This document shows positions 15,003-23,820 of a DNA stretch of 64,000 bases, one piece after another (the stretch's first letter is position 1; every line of letters begins with the position of its first letter). Under the pieces are notes generated by a model. The model did no database searches, was not told where the DNA came from, and saw only the letters and a program-made list of their open reading frames with translations. The position numbers were made by a program, and so were the translations under genes. This stretch comes from Caulobacter vibrioides. Its GTDB lineage: Bacteria; Pseudomonadota; Alphaproteobacteria; Caulobacterales; Caulobacteraceae. The stretch covers positions 186,001 to 250,000 of the forward strand of contig NZ_CP023315.3 of NCBI RefSeq assembly GCF_002310375.3. Reading direction: 5' to 3'.

Positions 15003-15589
15003 AGGGCTTCACCCTGATCGAGATGATGGTGGCGCTGCTGATCTTTGCGCTGATCACCGCTGCGGGCGTGGCGGTGATGAGCTCGACGCTGACCAATCAA
15101 GGCGCCGTTCGGGTTCGGGTGGAGCGCTACGCCGAGCTGCAACGCATGCGGGCCTTGGTGAAGGCCGATCTCTCGCAGGCGGCCACGCGCAGGACGCGTG
15201 GCGAGGATGGTCTTCCAGCGCCCACCGCGTTCGCGGGCGTCAGTCCCTGGGTCGTGGGCGGCCCTCTGCTGGCCTTTACGCGGCGCGGCTATGAGAATCC
15301 CGATCAGGCGCCCCGCGCCTCGATGCAGTATGTGGAATATGCGCTCGTCGAGGGACGGTTGGAGCGACGGACGCGGCCCGCGCTCGACGGCGCCCGGCTT
15401 GGCCCCGCCCAGGTGCTGTTGACCGACGTTGAAAGCATCCAGTCGGCCTATCTGTTCGACGGCGTCTGGCGCCCGACCTGGCGGGGCGAGGCCACGTCGG
15501 ACATTCCCGCCGCCGTGCGCCTGAACGTGAAACTCAAGGACTTGGGCGAGATCGATCAGCTGTTCCTCACCTCCGGAGAGGGACGATGA
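14999..15589 (+). CDS. gspJ: Minor pseudopilin GspJ
   Basis: 196 residues starting almost directly at the processing motif (MKG/FTLIEMMVALLIFALITAAG), so the leader is only three residues. The body fits GspJ (ERYAELQRMRALVKADLSQAATR, then a late SIQSAYLFDGVWRPTW segment). ATGA overlaps exist at both ends, with gspI upstream and gspK downstream. Confidence 0.87.
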   Translation: MKGFTLIEMMVALLIFALITAAGVAVMSSTLTNQGAVRVRVERYAELQRMRALVKADLSQAATRRTRGEDGLPAPTAFAGVSPWVVGGPLLAFTRRGYENPDQAPRASMQYVEYALVEGRLERRTRPALDGARLGPAQVLLTDVESIQSAYLFDGVWRPTWRGEATSDIPAAVRLNVKLKDLGEIDQLFLTSGEGR

Positions 15590-16560
15590 GACGCGAGCAC
15601 GAGAAGGGCGCGGCGCTGCTGACGGTCATGCTGATGGTCGCGGTGATCTCGGTGATCGCGGTGGGCGTGCTGGACGACATCCGGTTCGGCGTCCGCAGGA
15701 CGCTCAACGCGCGGATCGCCAGTCAGGCGCAATGGTACGCCCTGGGCGCCGAGCAACTGGCCCGCACGCGCATCGCGCAGCTGATGGACCGCGACTCCGC
15801 CAAGACCACTCTGGAAGGCGGCTGGAACGGACGCGTGATCGCCTTCCCGATCGACCAGGGCCGCATGGAGGCCAAGGTCACCGACGCCACGGGCTGCTTC
15901 AATCTCAATAGCGTGGTCGAGGCCAATCAGGGCGAGCCCTTCCGCCGGCGCGAGCTGGGGGTGCGGCAGTTCACGACCTTGCTGTCCCTGGTGGGGGTCT
16001 CTGGCGGGCCGGAGCTCGCGGAAAACCTCGCTGAATGGATGGACAGCAACGATGTCGGCCGCGCCGACGCCGAGGATCCGGGCTACGCCCAGCTTGCTCA
16101 GCCCTATCGAACCGCAGGCGGGCCTCTGGCCGAGGTGAGCGAGCTTCGGGCGGTGCGGGGCTTCACGCCGGGCGTCTATGCGGCGCTTCGCCCCTATGTC
16201 TGCGCCCTGCCGACGACCGACCTGTCGCCGATCAACGTCAACACCCTGTCGCCTGAGCGCGCGCTGCTGCTGACGGCGCTGACCGAGGGGCGCATCGGCC
16301 GCGAGACCGCGGCCCGCGTGCTGTCTGGCCGCCCCGCCGAGGGCTGGCCCGACGCTCAAGCGTTCTGGGGGCAGCAGGCCCTGGTCGCCACGCCGCCCGG
16401 CGACGTGGTCCGCGACCAGATCAAGTTTCGCACCCGCTACTTCGCCCTGGACAGCCAAGTCGTCTTTGCCGACATGCCGGTGTTCATGACCGCCCTCTTC
16501 GAAACGCCGTCGGCCAACAAGGTGATCTTGGCCGCCCGACGTTGGACGCCTGACGAATGA
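15586..16560 (+). CDS. gspK: Minor pseudopilin GspK
   Basis: A 324-residue large pseudopilin. After a charged leader (MRREHEKG) the hydrophobic segment AALLTVMLMVAVISVIAV lacks the Glu+5 of other pilins, which is normal for GspK and places it at the tip. Two helical SAM-like regions follow (for example LNLNSVVEANQGEPFRR, and PINVNTLSPERALLLTALTEGRI). Four-base overlaps link it to gspJ and gspL. Confidence 0.9.
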   Translation: MRREHEKGAALLTVMLMVAVISVIAVGVLDDIRFGVRRTLNARIASQAQWYALGAEQLARTRIAQLMDRDSAKTTLEGGWNGRVIAFPIDQGRMEAKVTDATGCFNLNSVVEANQGEPFRRRELGVRQFTTLLSLVGVSGGPELAENLAEWMDSNDVGRADAEDPGYAQLAQPYRTAGGPLAEVSELRAVRGFTPGVYAALRPYVCALPTTDLSPINVNTLSPERALLLTALTEGRIGRETAARVLSGRPAEGWPDAQAFWGQQALVATPPGDVVRDQIKFRTRYFALDSQVVFADMPVFMTALFETPSANKVILAARRWTPDE

Positions 16561-17648
16561 CCTTGCTCAGCCTTCTGATCCTGCCCGCCGAACCCGACGA
16601 GCCGGCGCAACTTCTCCAGGACTTTGGTCTGTCGGTCACACGGCGGGCTCTGGCGCCGGACGAGCAGCTTGACGACGCTGGTCCGGTGATCCTGGTGGCG
16701 CCGGGGCAAGACGTCGTGGCGCGCTGGATGGACTTGCCGCTCGGCAGCGCCGCTCAGGCCCGCTCGGCGGCCGCCTTCCGGCTGGAGGACGAGGTGGCCC
16801 TCGGGGGCGATGATCTGCACATCGCCGTCGGCGGCGCCGATGCGTCTGGCCGCACCCTCGTGGCGTGGACCGCGCGCGAGGCGCTGCAAGGCTGGCTCGA
16901 CGCCGCCCAGGCCCATGGCGTTAAGGCCGATGCGGTCATTCCGGACTATCTCCTGTTGCCCGAAGACGAGGACGGCGTGCTGGTCGTGGGCCAGTTGGGT
17001 CGGCGGCTCGCGCTGCGCGAACCTGGCAGGGCGCTCAGCGCCGATCCCGATCTGGCCGCTCTGTTGTTCGAGGATCGCGAGCATCGCTACATCGCCGGCA
17101 AGGATCTCGACATCCAACTGATCGCCGGTGCGCGTTCGCCGGTCATCAACCTGCTGCAGGGACGGTTCGCCGTCCGTTCGTCCGGGGAACAGAAGGGCGT
17201 AAAGCGCCTGGCGCTCTTGGCGGCGGCGGCGGTGCTCTCGCCCCTGTTGCTGCTGGTCGTCCAGATCGCCCATGATCAGTGGACGGCCAGCGCTCTGGAG
17301 CGCCGCGCCGCCAAGCTGGCCGTTTCGCTCGTGCCGCAAGCCTCCCGCTACGAGGACGCGGCGGGCTATGCCGTCACCCGTTTGGCGGCCGGCCAGAGCG
17401 GTCAAGGGTTTGGCGAGCTCGCGGCCAGCTATCTCAGCATGGTCGAGGCCGTGCCCGGCGTGACCCTGGACACCCTGGTCTATGGCGAGGAGGGCGCGAT
17501 CCGCTCGACGATCGGCTACGCCAACTATTCGGACATGGATCAGCTGCGCCTGGGCGCCAAGCGCTTGGGCCTGGAACTGACCGAACAGAGCACCGCCAGC
17601 GAGGGCGGGCGGATCAGCAGCGATCTCATCGTGAGGAGAAAGCCATGA
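16557..17648 (+). CDS. gspL: Type II secretion inner-membrane protein GspL
   Basis: 363 residues. The cytoplasmic actin-like domain (to about residue 215) binds GspE. One membrane helix follows (RLALLAAAAVLSPLLLLVVQIA), then a periplasmic ferredoxin-like domain. The sequence is divergent but order and topology fit GspL. The stop overlaps the gspM start. Confidence 0.85.
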   Translation: MTLLSLLILPAEPDEPAQLLQDFGLSVTRRALAPDEQLDDAGPVILVAPGQDVVARWMDLPLGSAAQARSAAAFRLEDEVALGGDDLHIAVGGADASGRTLVAWTAREALQGWLDAAQAHGVKADAVIPDYLLLPEDEDGVLVVGQLGRRLALREPGRALSADPDLAALLFEDREHRYIAGKDLDIQLIAGARSPVINLLQGRFAVRSSGEQKGVKRLALLAAAAVLSPLLLLVVQIAHDQWTASALERRAAKLAVSLVPQASRYEDAAGYAVTRLAAGQSGQGFGELAASYLSMVEAVPGVTLDTLVYGEEGAIRSTIGYANYSDMDQLRLGAKRLGLELTEQSTASEGGRISSDLIVRRKP

Positions 17649-18124
17649 ACGGACGACTGGAAGCCGCCCGTCTCTGGTGGTCGGCGCGCACGGGACGCGA
17701 GCAGGTGCTGCTGGCGGTGATGACAGCGGCGCTCGTTGGAGTGCTCGGCTGGTATGGCGTGGTGACGCCGCTGATGGCGGCGTCCGACGCCGCGCAGGCT
17801 CGCGTTGAAAAGGCGTCGATCCAATGGGGCGCGCTGCGAGGTCTCGCGGCCGGCGCGAACCGATCGACCGCCTCGGGCGGCGCGACGCCGCAGGCTGTGG
17901 TCGAGGCCGCCGCCAGCAAGGTTGGCCTTCCGATCGCGCGCCATCGCCAGGACGCCAACGGGCGCTTCACCATCTGGATCGCCGCCATCGACTCGAAGAT
18001 CCTCTTGCCCTGGACCGCGAGCCTGGAGCGCGAGGGCGGCGTCAAGGTCACCGACTTCACCGCCTCGCGCCTGGATAACGGTCTGCTGGAGGCGGAGATC
18101 ACCTTCGCGCGCGCCGCGCCATGA
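17645..18124 (+). CDS. gspM: Type II secretion inner-membrane protein GspM
   Basis: 159 residues. A short cytoplasmic end precedes one membrane helix (EQVLLAVMTAALVGVLGWYGVVTPLM), a coiled/helical linker and a small ferredoxin-like periplasmic domain. It pairs with GspL in the inner-membrane platform. AGGAGA ahead of ATG 17645 sets the start inside the gspL 3' end. Confidence 0.85.
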   Translation: MNGRLEAARLWWSARTGREQVLLAVMTAALVGVLGWYGVVTPLMAASDAAQARVEKASIQWGALRGLAAGANRSTASGGATPQAVVEAAASKVGLPIARHRQDANGRFTIWIAAIDSKILLPWTASLEREGGVKVTDFTASRLDNGLLEAEITFARAAP

Positions 18125-18846
18125 GCAACCGGCTGCTGATCGTGATCCTGATCGTCGCCACCCTGGTCATGACCGTGGTGTTCGCGCCGATGAGCCTTCT
18201 GACCGTCGGCCTGACCCGTGGCGGGGCGTTTGGCGCCGCGGGGGTGAGCGGGGTCGTCTGGAACGGCCGCCTGAAAGACGTCACGCTCGGCGGCGCCCCG
18301 ATCGGATCCTGGAAGGGCGGGCTCAATCCCCTCGCGCTGGTCACCGGCCAGATTCGTATGGGCCTGACGCACGTCAAGGCGGGTTCGGATCAGCGGGCTG
18401 TCCTGCTGTTGCGCGGCCGCGAAAAGGGTGTCGAACGGCTCAATCTGCGCACGTCCGCCGACCTCGCGGCCCTGGGGCTGCCCCTCACCGGCGATGTCGC
18501 CTTGCGCGATGTCTCGGCGGTTTTTCGAAACGGACGCTGCGCGCGGGCCGGGGGCGAGATGCGTCTGCGGTTGATCGGGGAGGGCCCGTTGCGCGGCGCC
18601 GTCCTCAGCGGTGTCGCCGTCTGCCGCGCCGACACCTGGACAACGACCCTCAGCGGCCGGGGCGCGGGCGCGGACCTGACGCTGAGCGGACGTGTGCAGG
18701 GCGATGGCCGCTACCAGCTGGAGATGGCGGTCGCGACCACCGATCCGGATCTTATCCAGGGCCTGGTCGCCAGCGGCTTCGCGCGCGATGCGACGGGCGC
18801 CCGGCGTGCGGTCGATGGCCGGCTGGCTTCGTCCTCAGCCCCATAG
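18121..18846 (+). CDS. gspN: Type II secretion accessory protein GspN
   Basis: 241 residues with an N-terminal signal/anchor helix (LLIVILIVATLVMTVVFAPM). A periplasmic beta-rich domain follows with the T2SSN pattern (GLTRGGAFGAAGVSGVVWNGRLKDVTLGG, LNPLALVTGQIRMG). GspN is present only in some T2SS operons and is not always essential. It overlaps gspM by four bases and its 3' end overlaps the convergent gspO gene by 12 bases. Confidence 0.85.
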   Translation: MSNRLLIVILIVATLVMTVVFAPMSLLTVGLTRGGAFGAAGVSGVVWNGRLKDVTLGGAPIGSWKGGLNPLALVTGQIRMGLTHVKAGSDQRAVLLLRGREKGVERLNLRTSADLAALGLPLTGDVALRDVSAVFRNGRCARAGGEMRLRLIGEGPLRGAVLSGVAVCRADTWTTTLSGRGAGADLTLSGRVQGDGRYQLEMAVATTDPDLIQGLVASGFARDATGARRAVDGRLASSSAP

Positions 18847-19704
18847 GGCGTGGAGCGGGCCCCAAAGCCAGGTCAGCCAGGCGCCCACCGCCAGGAAGGT
18901 CCCGAACGGGAGCTGCTGGCCGGCCGCCAAGCGGCGGCGGACGAGCGCCTGGGCGATCGCCACGCTGAGGCCGGCGACGCAGGCCCAGATCAGCACCGAC
19001 GGCAGGCCCTGCCAGCCGACCCAAGCGCCGATCGCGCCCAGCAGGCGCGGATCGCCGCCGCCCATACCGTCAAAGCCCCGGACCTTCCTGTAGAGCCAGG
19101 CGATCAAGGCCAGGCCCCCATAGCCTGCCGCGGCGCCGACGAGCGGCGTCCATATCGGAACCTCGCCGATCGCCAGAGTCGCGATCACGCCCAGGGCGCC
19201 GAAGGGCAGGGTCAGCCTGTCGGGAAGCCAGAGGTGCTCGGCGTCGACCGTCGCGATCAACAGGAGCATCCAGCCAAAGACCGCCGTCACGAGCACGGTC
19301 GCGCCCGAGAAGGCCAGCGCGCTCCACAGCGCGATCAGCAAGCATCCGCCTTCCAGCAGAAGGTAGCGCCAGGGTATCGCCGCCCCGCAGGTCCTGCATC
19401 GCCCCCGCAGCGCGAGGAAGCTGACCAGCGGAACAAGGTCGATGACGCCGAGCTGGCGCTTGCACGTGTCACACGTCGACCGCGACATCGCCCAGGGGCG
19501 ATCCGCCGGAAGTCGAAGCGTCAGCAGCCCGATGAAGCTGCCGAAAAAAGGCGCGAGGATCAGGGCCGAAGCGGTCCAGAGTTGGTCGATGGTCAAGGGC
19601 TGCTCGTGCAAGGGCCAGAATGAGCCTTGGCCCAAAGCCGCTTCCACGACAATCGCCCTTTTGCGGCGACGCCAGCGGTCCCAGCGTCGCCCCAGCGCCC
19701 CCAA
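18835..19704 (-). CDS. gspO: Prepilin leader peptidase/N-methyltransferase GspO
   Basis: A multi-spanning aspartyl protease of the inner membrane that cleaves and methylates the pseudopilins. Two CxxC pairs of the zinc-binding methylase region are present (CDTC and CRTC). The catalytic Asp residues fit TVDAEHLWLPD and GMGGGDPRLLGAIGAW. The annotated ATG at 19704 gives an unusually basic 35-residue extension. TTG 19596, giving TIDQLWTASALILAPFFGSFIG, may be the real start. The gene is on the opposite strand to gspC-N, so it has its own promoter and may also process other prepilins. Confidence 0.87.
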   Translation of the reverse strand: MGALGRRWDRWRRRKRAIVVEAALGQGSFWPLHEQPLTIDQLWTASALILAPFFGSFIGLLTLRLPADRPWAMSRSTCDTCKRQLGVIDLVPLVSFLALRGRCRTCGAAIPWRYLLLEGGCLLIALWSALAFSGATVLVTAVFGWMLLLIATVDAEHLWLPDRLTLPFGALGVIATLAIGEVPIWTPLVGAAAGYGGLALIAWLYRKVRGFDGMGGGDPRLLGAIGAWVGWQGLPSVLIWACVAGLSVAIAQALVRRRLAAGQQLPFGTFLAVGAWLTWLWGPLHALWG

Positions 19705-19761
19705 GCCGGTGAAGCCGGGGCGGCGTCATCGAAATGCGGCTCCCTAGAGAGGGATCGCGAC

Positions 19762-19784
19762 GTTTTCAACGATGTTTTGAAAAC
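19762..19784 (-). terminator. Hairpin directly downstream of the tRNA gene
   Basis: GTTTTCAA (19762-19769) and TTGAAAAC (19777-19784) form an 8-bp AT-rich stem starting one base after the encoded CCA of the tRNA. It may mark the end or processing of the tRNA transcript. Confidence 0.45.
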
Positions 19785-19861
19785 TGGCGCACCCGACACG
19801 ATTCGAACGTGTGACCTTTGCCTTCGGAGGGCAACGCTCTATCCAGCTGAGCTACGGGTGC
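19785..19861 (-). tRNA. tRNA-Arg (anticodon CCG)
   Basis: A 77-nt cloverleaf. The acceptor GCACCCG pairs with CGGGTGC. The D arm is CTCAGCTGGATAGAG, and the anticodon stem TTGCC/GGCAA encloses loop CTCCGAA, giving CCG (reads CGG). The T arm is CACACGTTCGAATCGTGT-like, with discriminator G and an encoded CCA. CGG is a common Arg codon in this GC-rich genome. No integrated element is attached. Confidence 0.97.
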
Positions 19862-19946
19862 CTTCGCACCGCCTTGGAGACCAAGGAGGCGGGAAGCGGG
19901 TCTTAGCCGAAAGGCGAGGCCGGCGCAAACGGTCTCGCGATCGGGA

Positions 19947-21263
19947 TTACGCCTTTCCCATGTAGATGAACCTCAGGACGAACAGGCCGGCCAGCACAAA
20001 CAGCAGCCAGTCCTTGGGCTTGGCCTTGCCGCGCAGCAGGGTGAGGCCCGCATAGGCGGTGATGCCGAACGCCAGGCCGTTGGCGATGGAGAAGGTCAGC
20101 GGGATGGCGATCACGGTCAGGAACGCGGGGATGCCTACGCCCGGGTCGTCCCAGTCGACGTCAGCCAGGGCGCCGACCATCATCGAGCCGACGACGATCA
20201 GGGCCGGCGCTGTGGCGGCGGCCGGGATCGCCTGGACCCAGGGGGCGAAGAACAGGGTCAGCAGGAAGAGCAGGCCCACCACCACGGCGGTCAGGCCGGT
20301 GCGCCCGCCTTCCGCCACGCCCGAGGCGCTCTCGATATAGCTGACCACGGTCGAGGTGCCGGCCAGAGAGCCGCCGATGGTGGCGATGGAGTCGGCCGTG
20401 AGAATACGGTTGAGGCGCGGGATCGTGCCGTCGGGCTGGACGAGGCCGGCCTTCTTGGTCACCGCCACCAGGGTGCCGACATTGTCGAACAGGTCGACGA
20501 ACAGAAAGACGAAGATCACCTCGGCCAGCGCCATGCCCAGGGCGCCGTTCAGGTGCAGGGCGGCGGGAACGTCGAGCTTGAACGCCGTGGCGGTCAGGGC
20601 CGCCAAGCCGTACTCGCCGGGGACGATCTTGGCCAGGCCCAGCGCCCAAGCGGCGCAAGCGGCGACGAGGATGCCGATCAGGATCGCGCCCTTGACCCGC
20701 CAGGCCATCAGGGCGCCCATCACCAGGAGGCCCAGGATCGCCAGGGCCGCGGACGGCTTGGTCAGGTCGCCCAAAGCGACGGTGGTGGCCGGATCGGCGA
20801 CGATGATGCCGGCTTCCTTCAGGCCGATGAAGGCGATGAACAGGCCGACCCCAGCGGCGACCGCCGAGAACAGCGGGCGCGGGATGGCGCCGACGATCAA
20901 CTGGCGGATGCCGGCGACGGTCAGGATCAGGAACGCCACGCCCGACAGGAACACGCAGCCCAGCGCCGTCTCCCACGGCAGGCCCATGCCCTTGACGACC
21001 GTGAAGGTGAAATAGGCGTTGAGGCCCATGCCCGGCGCCAGGGCGATCGGGTAGTTGGCGATCACGCCCATCAGGATGCTGCCCAGGCCCGCCGCCAGGC
21101 AGGTGGCGGCGGCGACGGCCGCGATGGGCATGCCGGCCTGACCCAGGATCGCCGGATTGACGATCACGATATAGGCCATGGTCAGGAAGGTAGTGAATCC
21201 GGCCAGCACCTCGGTGCGCACCGAGGTTCCCTGTTCCGATAGCTTGAAGGTCTTTTCGATCAT
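19947..21263 (-). CDS. NCS2-type purine base permease (AzgA/PbuG-like)
   Basis: A 438-residue polytopic membrane transporter of the AzgA group, which takes up hypoxanthine, guanine or adenine with protons. It has the family N-terminus (TEVLAGFTTFLTMAYIVIVNPAILGQAGMP), then GLGSILMGVIANYPIALAPGMGLNAYF and FLFVDLFDNVGTLVAV, and about 12-14 hydrophobic segments. Its start overlaps the stop of the upstream NUP-family gene by four bases, so the two are one operon for purine salvage. Confidence 0.88.
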   Translation of the reverse strand: MIEKTFKLSEQGTSVRTEVLAGFTTFLTMAYIVIVNPAILGQAGMPIAAVAAATCLAAGLGSILMGVIANYPIALAPGMGLNAYFTFTVVKGMGLPWETALGCVFLSGVAFLILTVAGIRQLIVGAIPRPLFSAVAAGVGLFIAFIGLKEAGIIVADPATTVALGDLTKPSAALAILGLLVMGALMAWRVKGAILIGILVAACAAWALGLAKIVPGEYGLAALTATAFKLDVPAALHLNGALGMALAEVIFVFLFVDLFDNVGTLVAVTKKAGLVQPDGTIPRLNRILTADSIATIGGSLAGTSTVVSYIESASGVAEGGRTGLTAVVVGLLFLLTLFFAPWVQAIPAAATAPALIVVGSMMVGALADVDWDDPGVGIPAFLTVIAIPLTFSIANGLAFGITAYAGLTLLRGKAKPKDWLLFVLAGLFVLRFIYMGKA

Positions 21264-22321
21264 TTCGCCGCGCCCCCGATCGCGGTCAGGTCTGGTGTGT
21301 TGGCCTCGTAGCGGTCCCAGCGGGCGGTCAGTTCGCGCACCACCACCGATCCGACACGATAGGCCGAGTCGAATGCGGACACCGCGCCCTCGTCATGGAA
21401 GGCGCGCGGAAAGGCCGGCGCGCCGAGCGGCGGGCGGGAATAGTTGCTGGCGGTCCGCAGGACCATCACGCGCTGGAAGTCGACCCTGCCCGCCTTGGCG
21501 TAGAGGTCGAGCACGTCAAGGATCCCCTGATCCTCGCAGTCGGTCATGACAAAGACCCCGGCGCCGTCGGTCCAGAGCTTGACCCAATCCTGCGCCCATT
21601 GGGTGCGCTTGGCGCCATGCCAGAACCGGGTCGCGCCCAGGGCCTCGCCCTTGAGCACGAAGGGCGGCCTTTGGGCGTTGGGCTCTCCGGCGTAAGGGGC
21701 GCGCAGGGCGGCCAGGCCGGGATGGTCGGGGATCTCGACCTTGGCGGTCAGGCCGTAGGCCCAGTCGACCAGTCGCCAGTTGAGCGCCCAGACCATGCCC
21801 GAGGAGCCCTCGGCCGAGCCCTTGACGTTCGGACGCTCGGTCTCCAGCGCATAGAGGCCGTAGGGCCAGTCGGCGGGAATCTCGCGATCGTCGACCTCGT
21901 AGATCGGATCGGCGTCGACGACATAGCGGGCCCAGGCGGCGCTGCCGATCGAGGCGGCCTTGGGGTCGACGCCGGCGATGCCGGCCACCAGCCAGTAGGT
22001 CTTGGAGAAGTCGAAACGCTTGTCGAGCAGCAGGGCCGCGACGCTTTCGCGGGCCCGGGCGCGCATGTCGGTCATGACGCCCAGCACGCCGTCCTTGGGC
22101 GAGTAACGGGCCGGATGGCGGAGGCCGGGAACCGCGATGGTCTCGGTGAGCGGCAGCCCCTCGACCCAGGGCTGGAACTCACCGGGTCGGTCGCCGGTGA
22201 CCGCGCCGATCTCAAAGGTGGTCAGGACCACGACCTTGACCGGGATGGGTCTGGCGGGCTGGGCGTGCGACACCGCGCCCAGCGCCAGCCACAAGCCCAT
22301 GATCAATCCAAGCAGCCGCAT
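21260..22321 (-). CDS. Secreted NUP-family purine nucleoside protein (PF06516)
   Basis: 353 residues with a Sec signal peptide (LIMGLWLALGAVSHAQ). The NUP-family signature follows (VKVVVLTTFEIGAVTGDRPGEFQPWVEGLPL, later TYWLVAGIAGVDPK and WTDGAGVFVMTDCEDQG). The family was named from a Candida nucleoside permease. This protein has no membrane segment after the signal peptide and looks like a soluble nucleoside-phosphorylase-fold protein. A periplasmic role in binding or cleaving purine nucleosides, feeding bases to the coupled permease, is my inference. Start ATG 22321 gives the correct signal peptide. Confidence 0.8.
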   Translation of the reverse strand: MRLLGLIMGLWLALGAVSHAQPARPIPVKVVVLTTFEIGAVTGDRPGEFQPWVEGLPLTETIAVPGLRHPARYSPKDGVLGVMTDMRARARESVAALLLDKRFDFSKTYWLVAGIAGVDPKAASIGSAAWARYVVDADPIYEVDDREIPADWPYGLYALETERPNVKGSAEGSSGMVWALNWRLVDWAYGLTAKVEIPDHPGLAALRAPYAGEPNAQRPPFVLKGEALGATRFWHGAKRTQWAQDWVKLWTDGAGVFVMTDCEDQGILDVLDLYAKAGRVDFQRVMVLRTASNYSRPPLGAPAFPRAFHDEGAVSAFDSAYRVGSVVVRELTARWDRYEANTPDLTAIGGAAK

Positions 22322-22423
22322 CGTCCTTACGCCCCGTCGCACCCCGAAGGCTGCGAAGCTGGCGCGCGCCGCCCAGGCTGGCAAGCGCGCTTCGTCGCGA
22401 CAGGGCGATGGCCGAGCGGGTGA

Positions 22424-23386
22424 TCAGTCCTTGGTCGGATCTGCGGCGTTGGGATCGCCGTAGGTCAGGGCCACGAAGACGTCTTCCAGATCGGGATCCT
22501 CGGTGGCGATGTCCTTGATGTGAACGCCGCTGGCGCGCACGGCCGCCAGCACCTGCTCAACGCTGGACTGGCCGGTGCGGTAGCTGACCGAGAAGGCGCC
22601 GCCCGAGCGCAGCTTGGTGTCGAAGCCCTCCAGGACCGGGGCGGCGGTCACGGGGCTTTCGGGCGTCACCACCACGTTGCGGCTGTCCATCCGGCTCAGC
22701 AGCTTGGCCGTCGGCTCGCAGGCCACCACCTCACCCCGGTTGATGATGGCGATCTCGTCGCAGAGCTCCTGGGCCTCTTCCAGATAGTGGGTGGTGAGCA
22801 CGATGGTCACGCCCAGTTCGTTGAGGCTGGTGACGTACTGCCAGAGCTGGCGGCGCAGCTCGACATCGACCCCGGCGGTGGGCTCGTCCAGGATCAGCAC
22901 CGGCGGCTGGTGGACCATGGCCTTGGCCACCATCAGACGACGCTTCATGCCGCCCGACAGCTGGCGGACATAGGCGCCCGCCTTGTCGCTCAGGCCCAGG
23001 GCGCTCAGCAGTTCGTCGGTGCGGCGCTCGTTCTTGGGCACGCCGTAGAAGCCGGCCTGCACCTCCAGCGACTCGCGCGGGGTGAAGAACACGTCGGCGG
23101 CCAGCTCCTGCGGCACCACGCCGATCGCGGCGCGGGCGTCGCGCGGCCGCTGGTCGATGTCGCGGCCCCAGATGCGCACTGTGCCCGAGCTCTTGCGGAC
23201 CAGGCCCGCCAGGATGTTGATGAAGGTCGACTTGCCCGCGCCGTTGGGCCCGAGCAGACCGAAGATGGAGCCGCGGGGAATCTTCAGGTCGATACCGTTC
23301 AGGGCCCGCTTCTCCGGCGAGGTCTTGGTGCCGGCATAGGTCTTGTACAGGCCTTCGGCTTCGATGGCGTAGGCGGGCAGGTCCAT
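22424..23386 (-). CDS. ABC transporter ATP-binding protein (ABC-2/NodI/CcmA class)
   Basis: About 320 residues. Walker A GPNGAGKST, Q-loop VVPQE, signature LSGGMKRR, Walker B LILDEPTAGVD and H-loop TTHY are all intact. The C-terminal extension ends with a beta domain typical of drug/polysaccharide export ATPases (EDVFVALTYGD). No permease gene is adjacent; the next gene downstream is the purine NUP protein. The membrane partner must be elsewhere. ATG 23386 is preferred to 23428 or 23497 because the family usually begins near the AIEAEGLYKTYAG strand. Confidence 0.85.
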   Translation of the reverse strand: MDLPAYAIEAEGLYKTYAGTKTSPEKRALNGIDLKIPRGSIFGLLGPNGAGKSTFINILAGLVRKSSGTVRIWGRDIDQRPRDARAAIGVVPQELAADVFFTPRESLEVQAGFYGVPKNERRTDELLSALGLSDKAGAYVRQLSGGMKRRLMVAKAMVHQPPVLILDEPTAGVDVELRRQLWQYVTSLNELGVTIVLTTHYLEEAQELCDEIAIINRGEVVACEPTAKLLSRMDSRNVVVTPESPVTAAPVLEGFDTKLRSGGAFSVSYRTGQSSVEQVLAAVRASGVHIKDIATEDPDLEDVFVALTYGDPNAADPTKD

Positions 23387-23527
23387 GGAGCGTCCAAAGC
23401 GGGGCGGCGGCGGGCCGGGAAACGTCATAACAGGCGCGCGTCGATTGACGGCGCCTTTGAGCGTCGCATAGGTATGCCTCGTTCGCCGCCGCGCCAAGGC
23501 CGCGTTCCGAATTCAGGGATTGCCCAT

Positions 23528-23812
23528 ATGGCCAAGGCCAAGACCACGCCCGCTAACGCCACCGCTCCGACGGCCATGGACCCGGCCGCCATCGCCGGTC
23601 CCGCGCCGGAGACGATCGCGGTCCGCTCGCACCGTATCGCCTGTGACGGCGTCGGCGGCGCCTTGGGGCATCCGCGCGTCTGGCTCGAGATGGGCGCGGC
23701 CGGCTTTGTCGACTGCCCCTACTGCGACCGTCGCTTCGTGGCGACGAATGGCGAGGGTGACGAGAGCGAACAGCACGCGCCGGGCGTCTATGAAGGCGCC
23801 GGCGGTCACTAG
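23528..23812 (+). CDS. Small zinc-finger protein (zf-CHCC family, NDUFS6-like)
   Basis: 94 residues. An Ala/Pro-rich N-terminus precedes a conserved C/H/C/C site: Cys in RIACDGVGG, His in LGHPRVWLEM, and CPYCDRRF. The fold matches bacterial homologues of the mitochondrial complex I subunit NDUFS6, which bind zinc; in alphaproteobacteria such proteins are linked to complex I. It is divergent from the ABC gene and immediately precedes the thioesterase, eight bases apart. Confidence 0.82.
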   Translation: MAKAKTTPANATAPTAMDPAAIAGPAPETIAVRSHRIACDGVGGALGHPRVWLEMGAAGFVDCPYCDRRFVATNGEGDESEQHAPGVYEGAGGH

Positions 23813-23820
23813 GCCGCGCC

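Noticed and set aside
19785-19861. tRNA gene as an integration site for a mobile element
   Set aside because: No integrase, direct repeat of the tRNA 3' end or composition shift is seen in the flanking genes.
22424-23386. ABC ATPase and NUP protein as one transport system
   Set aside because: The ABC class normally pairs with an ABC-2 permease, and about 100 bases with no overlap separate it from the NUP gene; the AzgA permease already provides transport.
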